A stretch of DNA of 64,000 nt from Ramazzottius varieornatus (taxonomy: Eukaryota; Tardigrada; Eutardigrada; Parachela; Ramazzottiidae), in contig BDGG01000011.1 of assembly GCA_001949185.1 (NCBI GenBank), forward strand, positions 418,454 through 482,453, in the 5' to 3' direction. Below, one piece after another: positions 38,069-48,710 of the stretch (position 1 is the first letter of the stretch; each line of letters starts with the position of its first letter). A model generated the notes under the pieces. The model was not told the origin of the DNA, did not search any database, and worked only from the letters and a program-made list of their open reading frames with translations. The position numbers and the translations under genes were made by a program.

Positions 38069-39120
38069 GGCTTGGCGCAGGCAACTTAATTTAAGTCAAA
38101 CCATTTCGGGCAATGGGCAATTTTCACCATAAGTGCCCGAAATTTACCCGAAATTAAACGAATTGCCCGAAATTAACCGAAGTTTGCCCCTAATTGCCCG
38201 AAGTTACCTGCATTCACTTCATGGGTTTCCCTGGTGCGCAACGTGAGAAGACTTCGTTTCCTGTTGTCCAAGACCTCACCAATCGGGTGTGAAACGCAGT
38301 AGAAAGAGGGAATTTCAGTGCCAAAGCGGTTGTACCAAGCCATCTGTACGGTACTGCAATGCTACCAGTTTAGCGCGAATTCAACCTCGTGAACAGTATA
38401 TCACGCTTAGGCGAGATTCATAGAGGCTACACTGATAACATTTGGTCGTACTGGGCAACGGTAACTTATCACGTGGTTGGGTGCAGCGAAGAACTGGTAC
38501 TACTATACTACGAGACACATTACACGCCGGTTCGAAGTTCTCATTCATTTATACTTCAACTCAGCGCCGAAAAACTCATCGTTTTCCAAAACTAGCTATC
38601 TGGGAGAGCAACCTGGACGTCTTGGGTGCGGCAGGTGGAGGGGCATTCTTGACTGTATTAAGAAATTCATTGACCTTCTCCGGGACATCTTCGCGCAGAT
38701 CCTCGTCGTTTCAGAACATTTGTGCTTTAAAGTGGGGATCTAACATCACAGCCACTTTGCTTTCGATTCCGCCCATACGATCCCTGTACTTTCTGAACTT
38801 CAGTCTCATGGCCTTCGCCGCATACCAAAATTTTAAAACCGTTCTGTGCCAGATTTCGAAGCGCGTTTCCAAGAGTATGACCTCCATACGCTCATAGGCT
38901 TAGAAACGTCTTGTTTGTGGGCAGTGCCGAGAAGGCTCCAGATGTGTCACAATAGGTCGGACGGGTATTACAGAAGTCCAGGTAACTTCAGGCAATTATG
39001 GGCAAACTTCGGTTAATTTCGGGCAATTCGCTCAATTTCGGGTAAATTTCGGGTAATTGTGGTGAAAATTGCCCATTGCCCGAAAAGGTTTGACTTAAAT
39101 TAAATTGCCTGCGCCAAGCC
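38069..39120. mobile_element. 1.05-kb DNA transposon remnant with long terminal inverted repeats (hAT-like)
   Basis: Left end GGCTTGGCGCAGGCAACTTA and right end (complement) GGCTTGGCGCAGGCAATTTA open inverted repeats of about 145 bp. Both arms contain the same short motif (GCCCGAAATT) repeated several times. The flanks carry a 12-bp direct repeat with one mismatch, TAATCACAGCTG (38057-38068) and TAATGACAGCTG (39121-39132). The minus strand at about 38590-38890 encodes a degenerate segment with MLDPHFKAQMF followed by an in-frame TGA. This resembles the LDPxFK block of hAT transposases. The ends resemble hAT termini (CAG..TGGGC) if the flanking CAGCTG is counted in. Confidence 0.8.
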
Positions 39121-39132
39121 TAATGACAGCTG

Positions 39133-40025
39133 GAAATAAATGTTAAACCACAATGAAAAGATATGGAGTTCCACTTACTCGGCTGGCAGCGACCGCCATT
39201 CTCGCTTCCACCTAAAAAAGAAACCATGTCGATTAAGCTTAATTTTGAACTTAATAGAAAACCGTACAAAATACTATGGCGTCCATTACCTAATTTGTAT
39301 TGCGGTAGATGAGAGCGTGGGCTTTTTAGCATGGGGGCGACACGCACATACATACCAGGTATACGAAGTAGTGCGCAGCAACCGACACGCCCTAGGTGCG
39401 CAGACATATCGAAGGGGATGTAGGTACGTGTCCCGCCCGTAGTAAACGGTTAGAGCCATCAGGCACCACGATACACGTAATGAGCAGAGACGCGCACATG
39501 CATACGAAGAGACTGTCAGGGAATAACTATGCTCCGGAGTCACGTACCTGAAAGGAAACAACCAGAAAGGTGGAGATGGATGTAGAGGAGAGCTGTGAGA
39601 AGCGTGAGGAAAGTCAAAGAGACGGACAAAGTTGCGAAGATGATCAGCAGCGGACAGGAGACGACAGCAGCGAAGATCGCGTGGCATCGACAGCCAACCT
39701 GAAACAGAAGTGGCCTGGTCAATCGAATGGTCCACTACCGACCTAGTGGTGACATGTAGATGGTTAGCGACTCACCGTTGGCCAATCAGGCAAGAGAAAG
39801 GAGGAGGAAACAGGGAATATAACCGGATCATGGTGGTAGAATCACCGGAAACATCTTGAGTGTGATGCAATGCCGCATCAGACCGTATCAACGTAGCATC
39901 AGCTGCAACAAACCGTAATCTATCAGACCGTATCAACGTAACAAAAACTCTAGAGTATTGATTGTTGATTAGCCGTCATTTCTATTTCCCATAAAGCTGG
40001 TGTTGGCAATCGTGTTGTTCTAGCC
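39133..40025. other. Intergenic spacer between two transposons
   Basis: No coding segment or hairpin recognised. A short direct repeat, ATCAGACCGTATCAACGTA, occurs twice at about 39878-39945. Confidence 0.35.
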
Positions 40026-40767
40026 TAAGGTTGTAAATTCCAGGCCGAATACCCTTGGAATGGAAAATAGGAAAGGAATTCCTAATATTCCTGTATTCCT
40101 ATTTCTTATTTCCTTCTTCAGAAGGTCCTCGCAAAAATCTGGAATTCCAAAGTCCCATTTGCCAGTTTAGTTCTTTTTACATACTGTAGATATTCGCTGC
40201 GTCCGCGCAGTACGTACACGTACGTGACGATGCACCCCCGTAGGGGGGTGCACAATCCGTGAAACCGGACCGGGGCTGTACTGCACTTGTACGATGACGT
40301 ACTCCGCGGACGCAGCGAATATTTACAACACCCATCTAAAACAATAAACATGATCTGAAGTCATCAACAAATATTGGTTTTGAGACTGAAAGCCAGCTGG
40401 AGATTGGCCGATCCGAACTTTTGGTTTTGTCGGACCTGAAAGCCCAAGGGAAAATCAGGGACTTACGCACAGTTGAATGCGCTGCATACTTTAGTGCGAC
40501 GGATTGAAAATGCTTTTGGTCGTTCAACTGAACGACCAATTAGCCTCAGTGGTATGCATGTGTGAGCCAGCATTGGGTTCAGTTTTTCGACAGGATCTGC
40601 TGTATCTTCGATTTTTTACCTCGTGAAATTCCTAAACTTCCTCCGATTTTTGCTAGTTTTCCAAATAGGAATTCCACCGTTCCAAAGGGTTACCCCTCGG
40701 AACGGAACGGAATTCCAGGAATGGAACGGAATTTGGAAAGGAATGGAATTAGGAATTTACAACCTTA
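40026..40767. mobile_element. Non-autonomous hAT-type element with perfect TIRs and 8-bp TSD
   Basis: The ends TAAGGTTGTAAATTCC (40026-40041) and GGAATTTACAACCTTA (40752-40767) are perfect 16-bp inverted copies. They are flanked directly by an identical 8-bp duplication, TTCTAGCC, at 40018-40025 and 40768-40775. An 8-bp duplication is the hAT hallmark. Subterminal regions are rich in GGAATTCC-type motifs. No transposase frame remains. A second hairpin element is nested inside at about 40186-40326. Confidence 0.92.
40186..40326. repeat. Nested hairpin element inside the hAT element
   Basis: The arms ATATTCGCTGCGTCCGCG and CGCGGACGCAGCGAATAT are perfect inverted copies, followed inward by AGTACGT and ACGTACT. 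The loop contains a further strong hairpin (GCACCCCCGT/AGGGGGGTGC) at about 40231-40251. Confidence 0.85.
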
Positions 40768-40799
40768 TTCTAGCCAGTGTTGTTCCGAACTTTCGATAA

Positions 40800-41360
40800 G
40801 ACTTTTGAGGTTTGAAATACAATTACGATTAATCGAAATTCTTCGCGTAGCCGTGATTCGGATTGCCGGTAGTTCTTCGTTACTGAACTGAAGATTACGA
40901 TTAATCGGAATTCAGCTTCCGACAGCAATTCGAATTATTTGAATTATTACGACGTCGTGTGGTAATTCGAATTTCCCATATAGTATGACCCTCTTCCTCC
41001 CCCCTGCAGACTTCTTTACATTTGGGACTCCAACGTTTGGAGTTCCAACAGAAATGCTTAGCTCACTGGTTGCAGATGGTGACGGTGTAGGCACGGAATT
41101 CTCGGAGGATTCGAGTCCACAACGGAGATGCGCTCGTGAAAAGCTTAGTACCCATCTTCTGCCAAGTGTTTTCCGATATGACTTTTTCAGATTCAATTGC
41201 AATTACGATTAATCGGAATCCCTCTCGTGGCAGCAATTTGAATTCCAGGCACCTCGTCCTGGCTGGATTATCAATTACGATTAATTCATACTCAAGTTTC
41301 AACAACAACTGAAATTATTCGAATTATTGGGATGGTGTTTTGTAATTTGAGTTTTCATAA
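40800..41360. repeat. Two direct copies of an ACGATTAATCG-containing AT-rich unit
   Basis: The block ATTACGATTAATCGGAAT followed by GCAATTCGAATT-type sequence occurs at about 40891-40980 and again at about 41203-41355. Extra ACGATTAAT copies lie at about 40824 and 41276. It has no coding content. It looks like a small tandem or foldback repeat. Confidence 0.55.
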
Positions 41361-41546
41361 AATTGGCATTTCTTCTCGGTACCACGCGTCGGATGGGTAA
41401 GCGTTTAGATTGACCCTCTGGTATTCTGCGGAGAATACGTCGTTCCCAAGGTATCCAGTACGGATGGCTCATCAGGGCTGTCCTCAATACGGCCTGTTAT
41501 GCTCCATGAAGGAGCCACGGTGCGTCGCATAGGCGTAAACTTAACC

Positions 41547-41771
41547 ATACTGGAAAAACAGCACCCTAGCAAGGCCCNNNNNNNNNNNNNNNNNNNNNNN
41601 NNNNNNNNNNNNNNNNNNNNNNNNNNNTGATTCTGCTGTGTACGTGCACCGGCGCACCGTTAGTCACTCAATCAAGCGCTGGCGGTGCTTCACAAGGCGA
41701 GAAAGTCCGCGTATGACGTATACGCGACCAGCACCCGGCGGGCCTTGCTAGAGTGCTGTTTTCCAGTGTGG
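41547..41771. mobile_element. Inverted-repeat element interrupted by an assembly gap
   Basis: CTGGAAAAACAGCACCCTAG (from about 41550) and its near-complement CTAGAGTGCTGTTTTCCAG (to about 41767) face each other across the 50-base gap. This is a short TIR element whose centre is unresolved. The gap probably reflects the hairpin or tandem internal sequence. Confidence 0.65.
41578..41627. other. Assembly gap (50 N)
   Basis: Fifty N bases, probably a placeholder length. True size unknown. Confidence 0.99.
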
Positions 41772-41919
41772 TCAAGTTCTCCACTTTAAGGTTCTCCGTC
41801 ATTCTGACCAGCCATAGTGACGGTTCTTTTGCTTGTTTGCGTGGGTGCTGCGAACAGCTGACTCACTTGTCGTCTGCAGAAACATCAGTGTCCAACCGAT
41901 ATCGAAAAGTTGGAGCTCG

Positions 41920-42195
41920 ACAAACGAACTCGACAAGATTTTTTCCTCAAGTGGCGAATATTTGCAGTATAATTAGGTGAAAGTGTGCGCGATATGGAAG
42001 AACAATCGTATCGAGCTTGTTTGCTAAGCTTACACTTTTCCCAAGTGGCGCATATCGACAATACTATTGGCTGGAAGCTTGCGCCACATGGTAGAACGAT
42101 CGTGTCGAGTTGGCTAACCAAGCTCCACTTTACCCAAGTGGCGCGTTTTACAGTACGTTTGGCTAAAAGCGATCTTGTCGAGCTTGTGTGCCGAG
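41920..42195. repeat. GTGGCGCA inverted-repeat family, copy 7 (multi-unit cluster)
   Basis: At least three successive half or whole units: TCAAGTGGCGAATATTTGC (about 41947), CCAAGTGGCGCATATCG (about 42042) facing GCTTGCGCCACATGG, and CCAAGTGGCGCGTTTTAC (about 42134). They are separated by the linkers CGTATCGAGCTTGTTTGC and CGTGTCGAGTTGGCTAACC. This is the longest array of the family in the window and shows its modular layout. Confidence 0.85.
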
Positions 42196-43902
42196 CTCAC
42201 GTAAGCATTAATACAAAGCATTCTGGCCGTACCGATAAGCTCACCGGACGCGGAATGAGGGTTTCCCATTCAGAATTCGGTCAAATCAGACCACTGATCT
42301 TCTCTGCATTCTCTGCATTCTAGCAGATCAGTCTGTCTAATCGATTCGCGGCAGATCAGCTAGCAGATCATCCAGCCTAGCAGAACTTTCTTTGAAGTTT
42401 AACGACTCCGGCTCAATGATCCACCAGATCGCCATATCTCTTCAATCGAGGGATCGGAATATCCGAACGAGGACCGTCACTATCAAAACCCCTTTCGGTT
42501 GCTGATGGATCCGAAGAATAGCCAGTATACTGGCAAACAGATAAAATCAAGAAGTGAGAACTTTCATCTGCATAAAGTTATATCGATAGAAGAAAACGGA
42601 AAGAAATTTCAGATGGCATGTTTCAAATACCGTGTTTCAAAAACGCAGATTGCCTAAATCACGAAGGTGAGAGTTGCTCTGAGCAAACGTGCTGGTTGGA
42701 CGCTCATCCCCCGCCCCCAGCCGGTCCGATCAGTCGGATTGCCGGGCCAATGGTGCCATTGGATTGCCGGGGTCTCGGCATCCTCATCAGGCACTGCAGC
42801 TGACTTTCACCGTTATGTTTAGTGCCTGTCCCGTGTAGATCAAAAAGTTGTTTGGAATTTCGCTCAGTACGGTGTCATAGTTTGCTCCGGCTAGTGACCA
42901 GAAATCGATCATTTCGATCGCTTCGGTCTTGTTTGGCGGTTGGTGATTTCACTGGTGCTTCACTTTCAGACAAGAGTGACAAGAGTCTGCAGTGTCGGAA
43001 ATGCATCGCTGCTGGGGCCTTACATCTGGACATTCATTCTGGTTTCGAGTTGGAAATACGGTTTTGTAATCGGTTTTCCCAATCGGAGGCCCGAAAAATA
43101 ATCCAGGACTTGGAAGACCGCGCAGGGATGTAGTATTTCCTGCGTTTTAGTGCTTCTCACCTCAGATCGCCGCCGAACTATTGATACAGCGAACCGAAAC
43201 CCACAGAGAAAGTCCGGGAGCTGAGATAGTGATGCATAGGGGTTCAATAAGTTTTAAGGCACGGACCACCTGAAAATGCTATTTCCCAGAGAACGATTTC
43301 AAGAGATAGGCCATCTCTTTTAACCACTATCCCTCAAACACGAGGTACCTGGCACTCGCACAGAAGGAGAAATACTTTTTCGAAAAGATGCTAAAAATTG
43401 TTTTTCGATTTTCTTCATAAACTCGCGCATTTTGTGAAGTTATTCTCACGTTATCCGCGCCGATTGTGGAGTTGTTGTTTTCCGAATATCTGGGGTAGAA
43501 GATTTTCTAGCGCTTCGACGAGTAGCAACTAGAGTGCGAAGGGAATACAAAATGAAAGCTAACTCTTATCAGAAACAGAATCGCGGTGGAGAAAACAGAA
43601 AAGTTGTCACAGTCCGGCTGGTAATTCGGTAGCCCGCCAGATCACCCCGTTTCACCTGCGCATTTTTGCTTTGTAGGAAGTATAACTTTTCTTCTCGAGT
43701 CTTGACCGCAGTCCGGCTTGGCTTCCTTCTACCCAAACTAGGCACTAGACATCCCTCTTTCATCTTGTGCTGGAGTCAAACTCAACGTACAATGGGGAAG
43801 AAACTACATGACTTCTTCAGGAACGTGGAGTGCTCAAGAATCCACCCTTTATAATATACCGTACAAAGTTTTGTTAACGAATGACTCCCCAGCCTAGGCT
43901 GT
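42196..43902. other. Gene-free region
   Basis: No exon or clear repeat recognised. A microrepeat of GCAGATCAG-type words occurs at 42320-42375. Confidence 0.35.
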
Positions 43903-44134
43903 AAGTTCTGTTTCAAATAACGGGCTCCGCTACAACAGAGGATTCGATCAGTAAAGCCTTTCCTCTCGGTTCGCCACTGAGGTTCTAGCGAGTAGATTAC
44001 TCACTTCGGCGTACTGCTGAGGTTTTGTTTGTGTTTTGGCTTCTGAGTATCCTTTGCCTGGACAGATTGTTTTAGTTGTGCTCGCGGACGGTAGCAGACA
44101 CTTTGTCTGGTAGTTTGCAGACGTTAAACCCATT
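43903..44134 (+). mobile_element. 3' tail of a second copy of the non-LTR retrotransposon
   Basis: This stretch aligns by eye with 3910-4150 of the element at the start of the window. Shared phrases are ACGGGCTCCG, GCCTTTCC.CTCGGTTCGC, CGAACGGTAGCAGACACTT-like and GACGTTAAACCCA. It is a 5'-truncated insertion of about 230 bp with no coding part, and it stops where a Tc1-like element begins. Confidence 0.85.
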
Positions 44135-44135
44135 A

Positions 44136-44876
44136 CAGGGTGTTCCCAATAAGCTGGAACGATTTTGGACTTGAATGATAAAATGAGCAGTCCTTTCACT
44201 TCTCCGAAAATTCGTTCCTAGGTGCGTCTAACTATCGAAAATTTTGTGTAAAGATCCTGTCGAGGTGTCGTGTTCCAGAAGGTGCACAGCGCGGGAGACG
44301 CGAACTAGGTGGAATTCAAAAAGTTTTCGCAAGATCAGCATGCAGTACACTTCAGGCTGCTTTGTTTGCGGGTGACATGTTTCAAAGCAATTTCGCTGAT
44401 GCTGTTCTGTTAGAAACCTCTTTTAAATATAGCAGAAAAATATCAGCTACGATTTCGTGCACACGGTTGGATATGTGAGCGACAATATTGCTGCTAGCTC
44501 AGGGGGTGAGCAAAATTTTTCGCGTATTTTTTGAATTATTTTTATTTTCCCCGTCAGCAGCGTGTTAGATCCGTCGGTTTGTTTTTTAATGATCAGTCTA
44601 ACGTACTTATTTCAGAAAACAATTTCATGAGGGAGCGTGGTGGTTTTTTCCCGTCTGATATAAATAATTTAACTGAGGTTCCCACTTTGTACCCGTAAAA
44701 TGCATGGTTTTTAAGAGCTCCCAAGAACTAAACGATAAGTGTTTGGTTGAAGAGACCTTCACGAAAATTGAAGATGAAAACATGCCCTATCGATTAGATG
44801 AGGTTTAGTAATGTATAGCTAGAAGCGACTTTACCACGAATTTCAAAATCGTTCCAACTTATAGGGAACACCCTTG
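44136..44876. mobile_element. Tc1/mariner-like non-autonomous element with TA duplication
   Basis: The ends CAGGGTGTTCCCAATAAG and (complement of right end) CAAGGGTGTTCCCTATAAG continue into GGAACGATTTT on both sides, giving about 30-bp inverted repeats. TA dinucleotides flank the element at 44134-44135 and 44877-44878, as expected for Tc1/mariner insertion. The 741-bp interior is AT-rich with no transposase motif. Confidence 0.85.
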
Positions 44877-45713
44877 TAGATCTCTAACTGAATCTGCATG
44901 TCAGTGCTTGTTTTTACGCCTACAGCAAGTCCGACTGGCAGCAGCGAGTAACTCCGCCTTGACCTTGCATTTACATCTAAGCCCGGAACACGAGGTGTGA
45001 CCATAAGAACCGTAGTTATTAGAACCGTAGTTACAGTAGAAGCTCCAACAATGTTTGCAGTAGTTTACAAAGTGACCGCTGTAATGGATCGTCTGTACTT
45101 CATGCTTCCAAATTACTCCTAGCCATTTCACTGACTTTGCTGCATGTGAGTCAAGTTATCAGTTCGCCAGCCACTCGCAAAAGACCAAATATCATTTTCA
45201 TATTGGCCGATGACCTGGTAAATCACTCGAAAGGTTTCTATCTATTGATAGCAGAGCTTCGCAGATCAAAACGCATTGGAGAGTCGCTATTCAAGCTGTA
45301 TTCGAAACTCAGGGTCGCGCAGATGTAAGCTTCACGGAAGGAAATCTACAGACCCCTACACCCAACATCGATAAGGTACATTCACCAAGTACTTTCCAGA
45401 TTACTTTTCGTTTGCTCTTCGAGGCAGCGGATTGGAAGCGGCCGCGGCCTTTCCAGCCAAACGTCTGTTTGTTACAGAATTTCGCAAGTTAGTTAGAATA
45501 ATTTGCCGACAGACGGTACTTTTCATCTTTACTTGGAACCGTAAAGCGGTAGTCGGATCAAACGATGAGAGCGGCGGTCAAGTCATGTGAATAGTTTTTT
45601 GACAATTTGATGATGATCCGAAACATGGCCCAGAGTAAGCAGCCGAAAGCTGCTCTTTCGAAATTCATCGAGCAATTTTGGAGTCGTATTGCTCCTTCAG
45701 TTTATTTCATCAG

Positions 45714-45966
45714 TATAGAAGGCTCGGCAAAGCTAAAATAGGCCGCTTTAGCCGTTCTTAGCCGTGGCTAAAAATATTTTGACCGTGGCTAAAGCAGCTA
45801 GAATACTTTTATCCACGGCTAAAATGTATTGTGCGCTCGATTGATTTATTGATGTTAAGTCGGCGGTATTTTAGTGTTTTAGCTGCTTTAGCCGCGGTCA
45901 AAATATTTTTAGCCACGGCTAAGAACGGCTAAAGCGGCTTATTTTAGCTTCGCCGAGCCTTCTATG
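45714..45966. mobile_element. 253-bp hAT-type MITE with 8-bp TSD
   Basis: The long arms TATAGAAGGCTCGGC and (complement) CATAGAAGGCTCGGC extend over about 85 bp each, with repeated TTAGCCGTGGCTAAA-type motifs, so the whole unit is a hairpin. An exact 8-bp duplication, TTCATCAG, lies at 45706-45713 and 45967-45974. No coding capacity. Confidence 0.92.
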
Positions 45967-46295
45967 TTCATCAGAGGCTGTTCGCGACCGACTTGGCGAA
46001 TGGCAGTATTTTCAAATTGCAGTACAAGAAAAGGTTTGGCTATGTTTATCGTTACACCCTTTACACCCCAAACCGCTATAGTTACACCTACCCCGTAAAG
46101 GTGACAGTTGGGTCGCGAGTTGATTCTGCTGGGGCTGTGAAGGAGGGAAGACACGATGGATATTCTGATTGTAGCCACCTTTCAACCAAACCATAACTAT
46201 CCGTTAACAATACGCCCTTTTTCTAGGCTCAGTTTTTGATTGCCCATTTGAAAGGTGACGTGTCAGCACACTTGATGCCTACTTTGGGCGACGTA

Positions 46296-46449
46296 CAGTG
46301 TACGACAAAATTAGCCGTTGGCAGCAGCTGGAGCTTATTTACAGTCCACCAATGAAATACTTAGTTTGCTATATGCGCTAATTTCATTGGCTGCTTTCAT
46401 CTGGTTCCATCCAACGCCCATTTTTAACGGTTAATTTTGCCGTACACTG
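46296..46449. mobile_element. 154-bp mariner-like MITE with TA duplication
   Basis: The ends CAGTGTACGACAAAATTAGC and (complement) CAGTGTACGGCAAAATTAAC face each other, and both sides are flanked by TA. Inner arms CCAATGAAAT and ATTTCATTGG also pair. No coding capacity. Confidence 0.88.
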
Positions 46450-46451
46450 TA

Positions 46452-48569
46452 GAACAGCTCGTATCAGATGATTCAGATCGTTTGGTCGCTCCGACTGATA
46501 CATGCTCGTATGTAATATCTGAAGTGGTACCCGGAAGAGCTTCGCATTCTGCCGCTAGCTGCTGACTCAGACAGCAGTCTGGCAAGCTCTCCGTGTTCTT
46601 CTCCCGGCGCGAGGTGCCTAAATTGCTGGCCGCGTTGCCTGTGCTCTGTGCTTACTTGCACAGATAGCGTCACACCGTCGTACAGCACTGGTCAGATACG
46701 GCCAAAGTATGTACACTCGCATCGGTGAAATCGAGGACATGCTGTAAACCGGTTAACGAAAGAAAGGTCTGAACAATACCCACAAGTCCGCAGGCTGAGC
46801 AATGTCATACCCCGGGCAAAAGTTGGTCGTTATAACACTCGGTCGTAAGTAAGCGGATAGAGGGGCAAAACTTCGTGTTCTACTCGATCGGGGAAGCTCG
46901 TGCATGAATGTCGGCTGACCTTAAGAAATAAATACTTTGACTGAACGGCATCCCATTTCGCAGCCTCAACAGCCTGCCAGTGTTGTATCCCAGAGCACAA
47001 CAACAGCCGGCGGAAAGCAATGCTGCACAGGCTGCGCTTAATGCGCACCTAGGGTGGGTGCGACCCGACCATGGTTGCGCGACCGTGGGACCATGGTCGC
47101 ACTTTAAGCTGTATGCCTATGCTATTTAACGTTGCGCAAAAGCTGTGGAAACGGGGTTTTTAAGAAACAAGAGCAGAAACCTACAACATCACGAATTTCA
47201 GAAGTCGCCCATGTCAAACAAATTGCAGATGCCCGATAGCTTAGATGCTGAACTGCTGCGAGGAACTTAATCGGCGTTTTTGCCACTGCCAAAAATGGCT
47301 GGTTAAACCATTCACAATAAAGGGGTATTGCTGCAATCACGTTTTAATGGGCGATCGAAGCTTCCGGTCGCGCGTCAAAATCGTAGAAAAACAGCAATAA
47401 AACGTCAGAAAAGTAGGATTATCTTTAAAAAGCCACAGATCTTACAACGGCAAGAAATACGTTCAAAATACCGAAACATCTATCAGTAACTTTTTACACA
47501 TCAACGGCAGCAACTAACGCCTTTGTCTTTCGTTTCTTGCGCAGGCCGGAAATTTTGTTGGTGATACTCTTGTTGATTTGGGCTTCTTTCGGGATGGGAA
47601 TCTTTTATTCCTCACCGAACACGGTGACTATTTTTAAAAAGCACAAATCATCAGTAACTTGTCCAGTAAAATGCGCTGAATAATAATTTAATGGAATAAT
47701 TGTTTTCCATCAAAATACATCTTTATAATTATATAGCCAATAGCTAATTGTTCTAGAAAATTATACCTTCACCAGCTGCTACACAATCCATGGCAAATCC
47801 TTGCGCTAAAAGTTCACCTCTGTCATCGACGAGAACTCCCGAGCTTGGTCAGCGGGATTACGGATGTTCTAGTCCTTCAGACCTTCGGTGGAGACGTCCG
47901 GCATATCTTAGTCCATCATACTGGCCAAGTAATGCTTTGCCACGATCGCACAGGCATCGTTGGATGCTCTATCGTCGACTTTAGCGTTGGAGCCTTCTTT
48001 TCCTTTGCAACATTCGTATACACCGCCATGTCCAAGTAGACGCCATAATGGAGAAGTCCTGTTCCTAAATCTGACGGTGTAGATCGATCCAACCGTTGGC
48101 TCAAGCTGTCCATCCACAGGAACGTACCTCGCAGCGTGTGCTACTTCCAACTTTGGAGGACGCTGTGTGGAAATACAATACCCGAACAGTCATTGGCTGG
48201 TCTATCTTTTCGCAAAAGAATTTAAGGAAGAAAGTTGGAGAAGAATGGGAAGAATAAGAGCAGAAGGAATGTCAACATGAAAAAGATCCAACTGACGATA
48301 CTAAAATGCAGTGCTGTAAAACGCTCAGTGCCAGGGCTGTTTATGTTGACCAGGGTGCAATATCTTATCATTGTACCAGCTGCTGTTTAACGAACCGGGT
48401 ATTTTGCCCATCCAACGTTGACCTGTTTCCTGTCTCCCGATCTTCTTTTCCAAGTACGACTCAACACAGGGCACAGGCTCTCATACATACGCATTCATAC
48501 ATGTTTTTACTGTGCTTCTCGGCTCCCGTTTCCGGCTGGTAATGTCACATTGTGACGTCACTGCAGTAG
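46452..48569. other. Gene-poor region
   Basis: The only protein-like frame is on the minus strand at 47908-48165 (PPKLEVAHAARYVPVDG..TSPLWRLLGHGGVYECC..), which I cannot assign. It has no ATG and is probably a gene fragment. The rest shows no feature. Confidence 0.35.
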
Positions 48570-48710
48570 TGTTATACAGATGCATCCATTCCCGTCATCC
48601 CACTTGGCCTTTTTCTTCGGTTTCCAGTTGCAGTACCGATTATAAAACCGTACTTGCATCTTGAAGCCGAGAAAACGTCGAAATAGAGGGACGGGAAGGG
48701 ATGCATTTCG
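48570..48710. repeat. MITE-like hairpin with ATGCATCC..TTCCCGTC ends
   Basis: GATGCATCCATTCCCGTC at about 48581 faces GACGGGAAGGGATGCATTTC at about 48691. The same end motif (AAATgCATCcCTTCC) recurs in the hairpin at 51118-51216, which suggests one family. Confidence 0.7.

Noticed and set aside
38442-38897. 151-codon plus-strand frame inside the TIR element as its transposase
   Set aside because: The protein-like signal (LDPHFK block) is on the opposite strand; the plus frame is its shadow.
45939-46196. Open frames on both strands over 45.9-46.2 kb
   Set aside because: They run partly through the arm of the 253-bp MITE and show no family resemblance.
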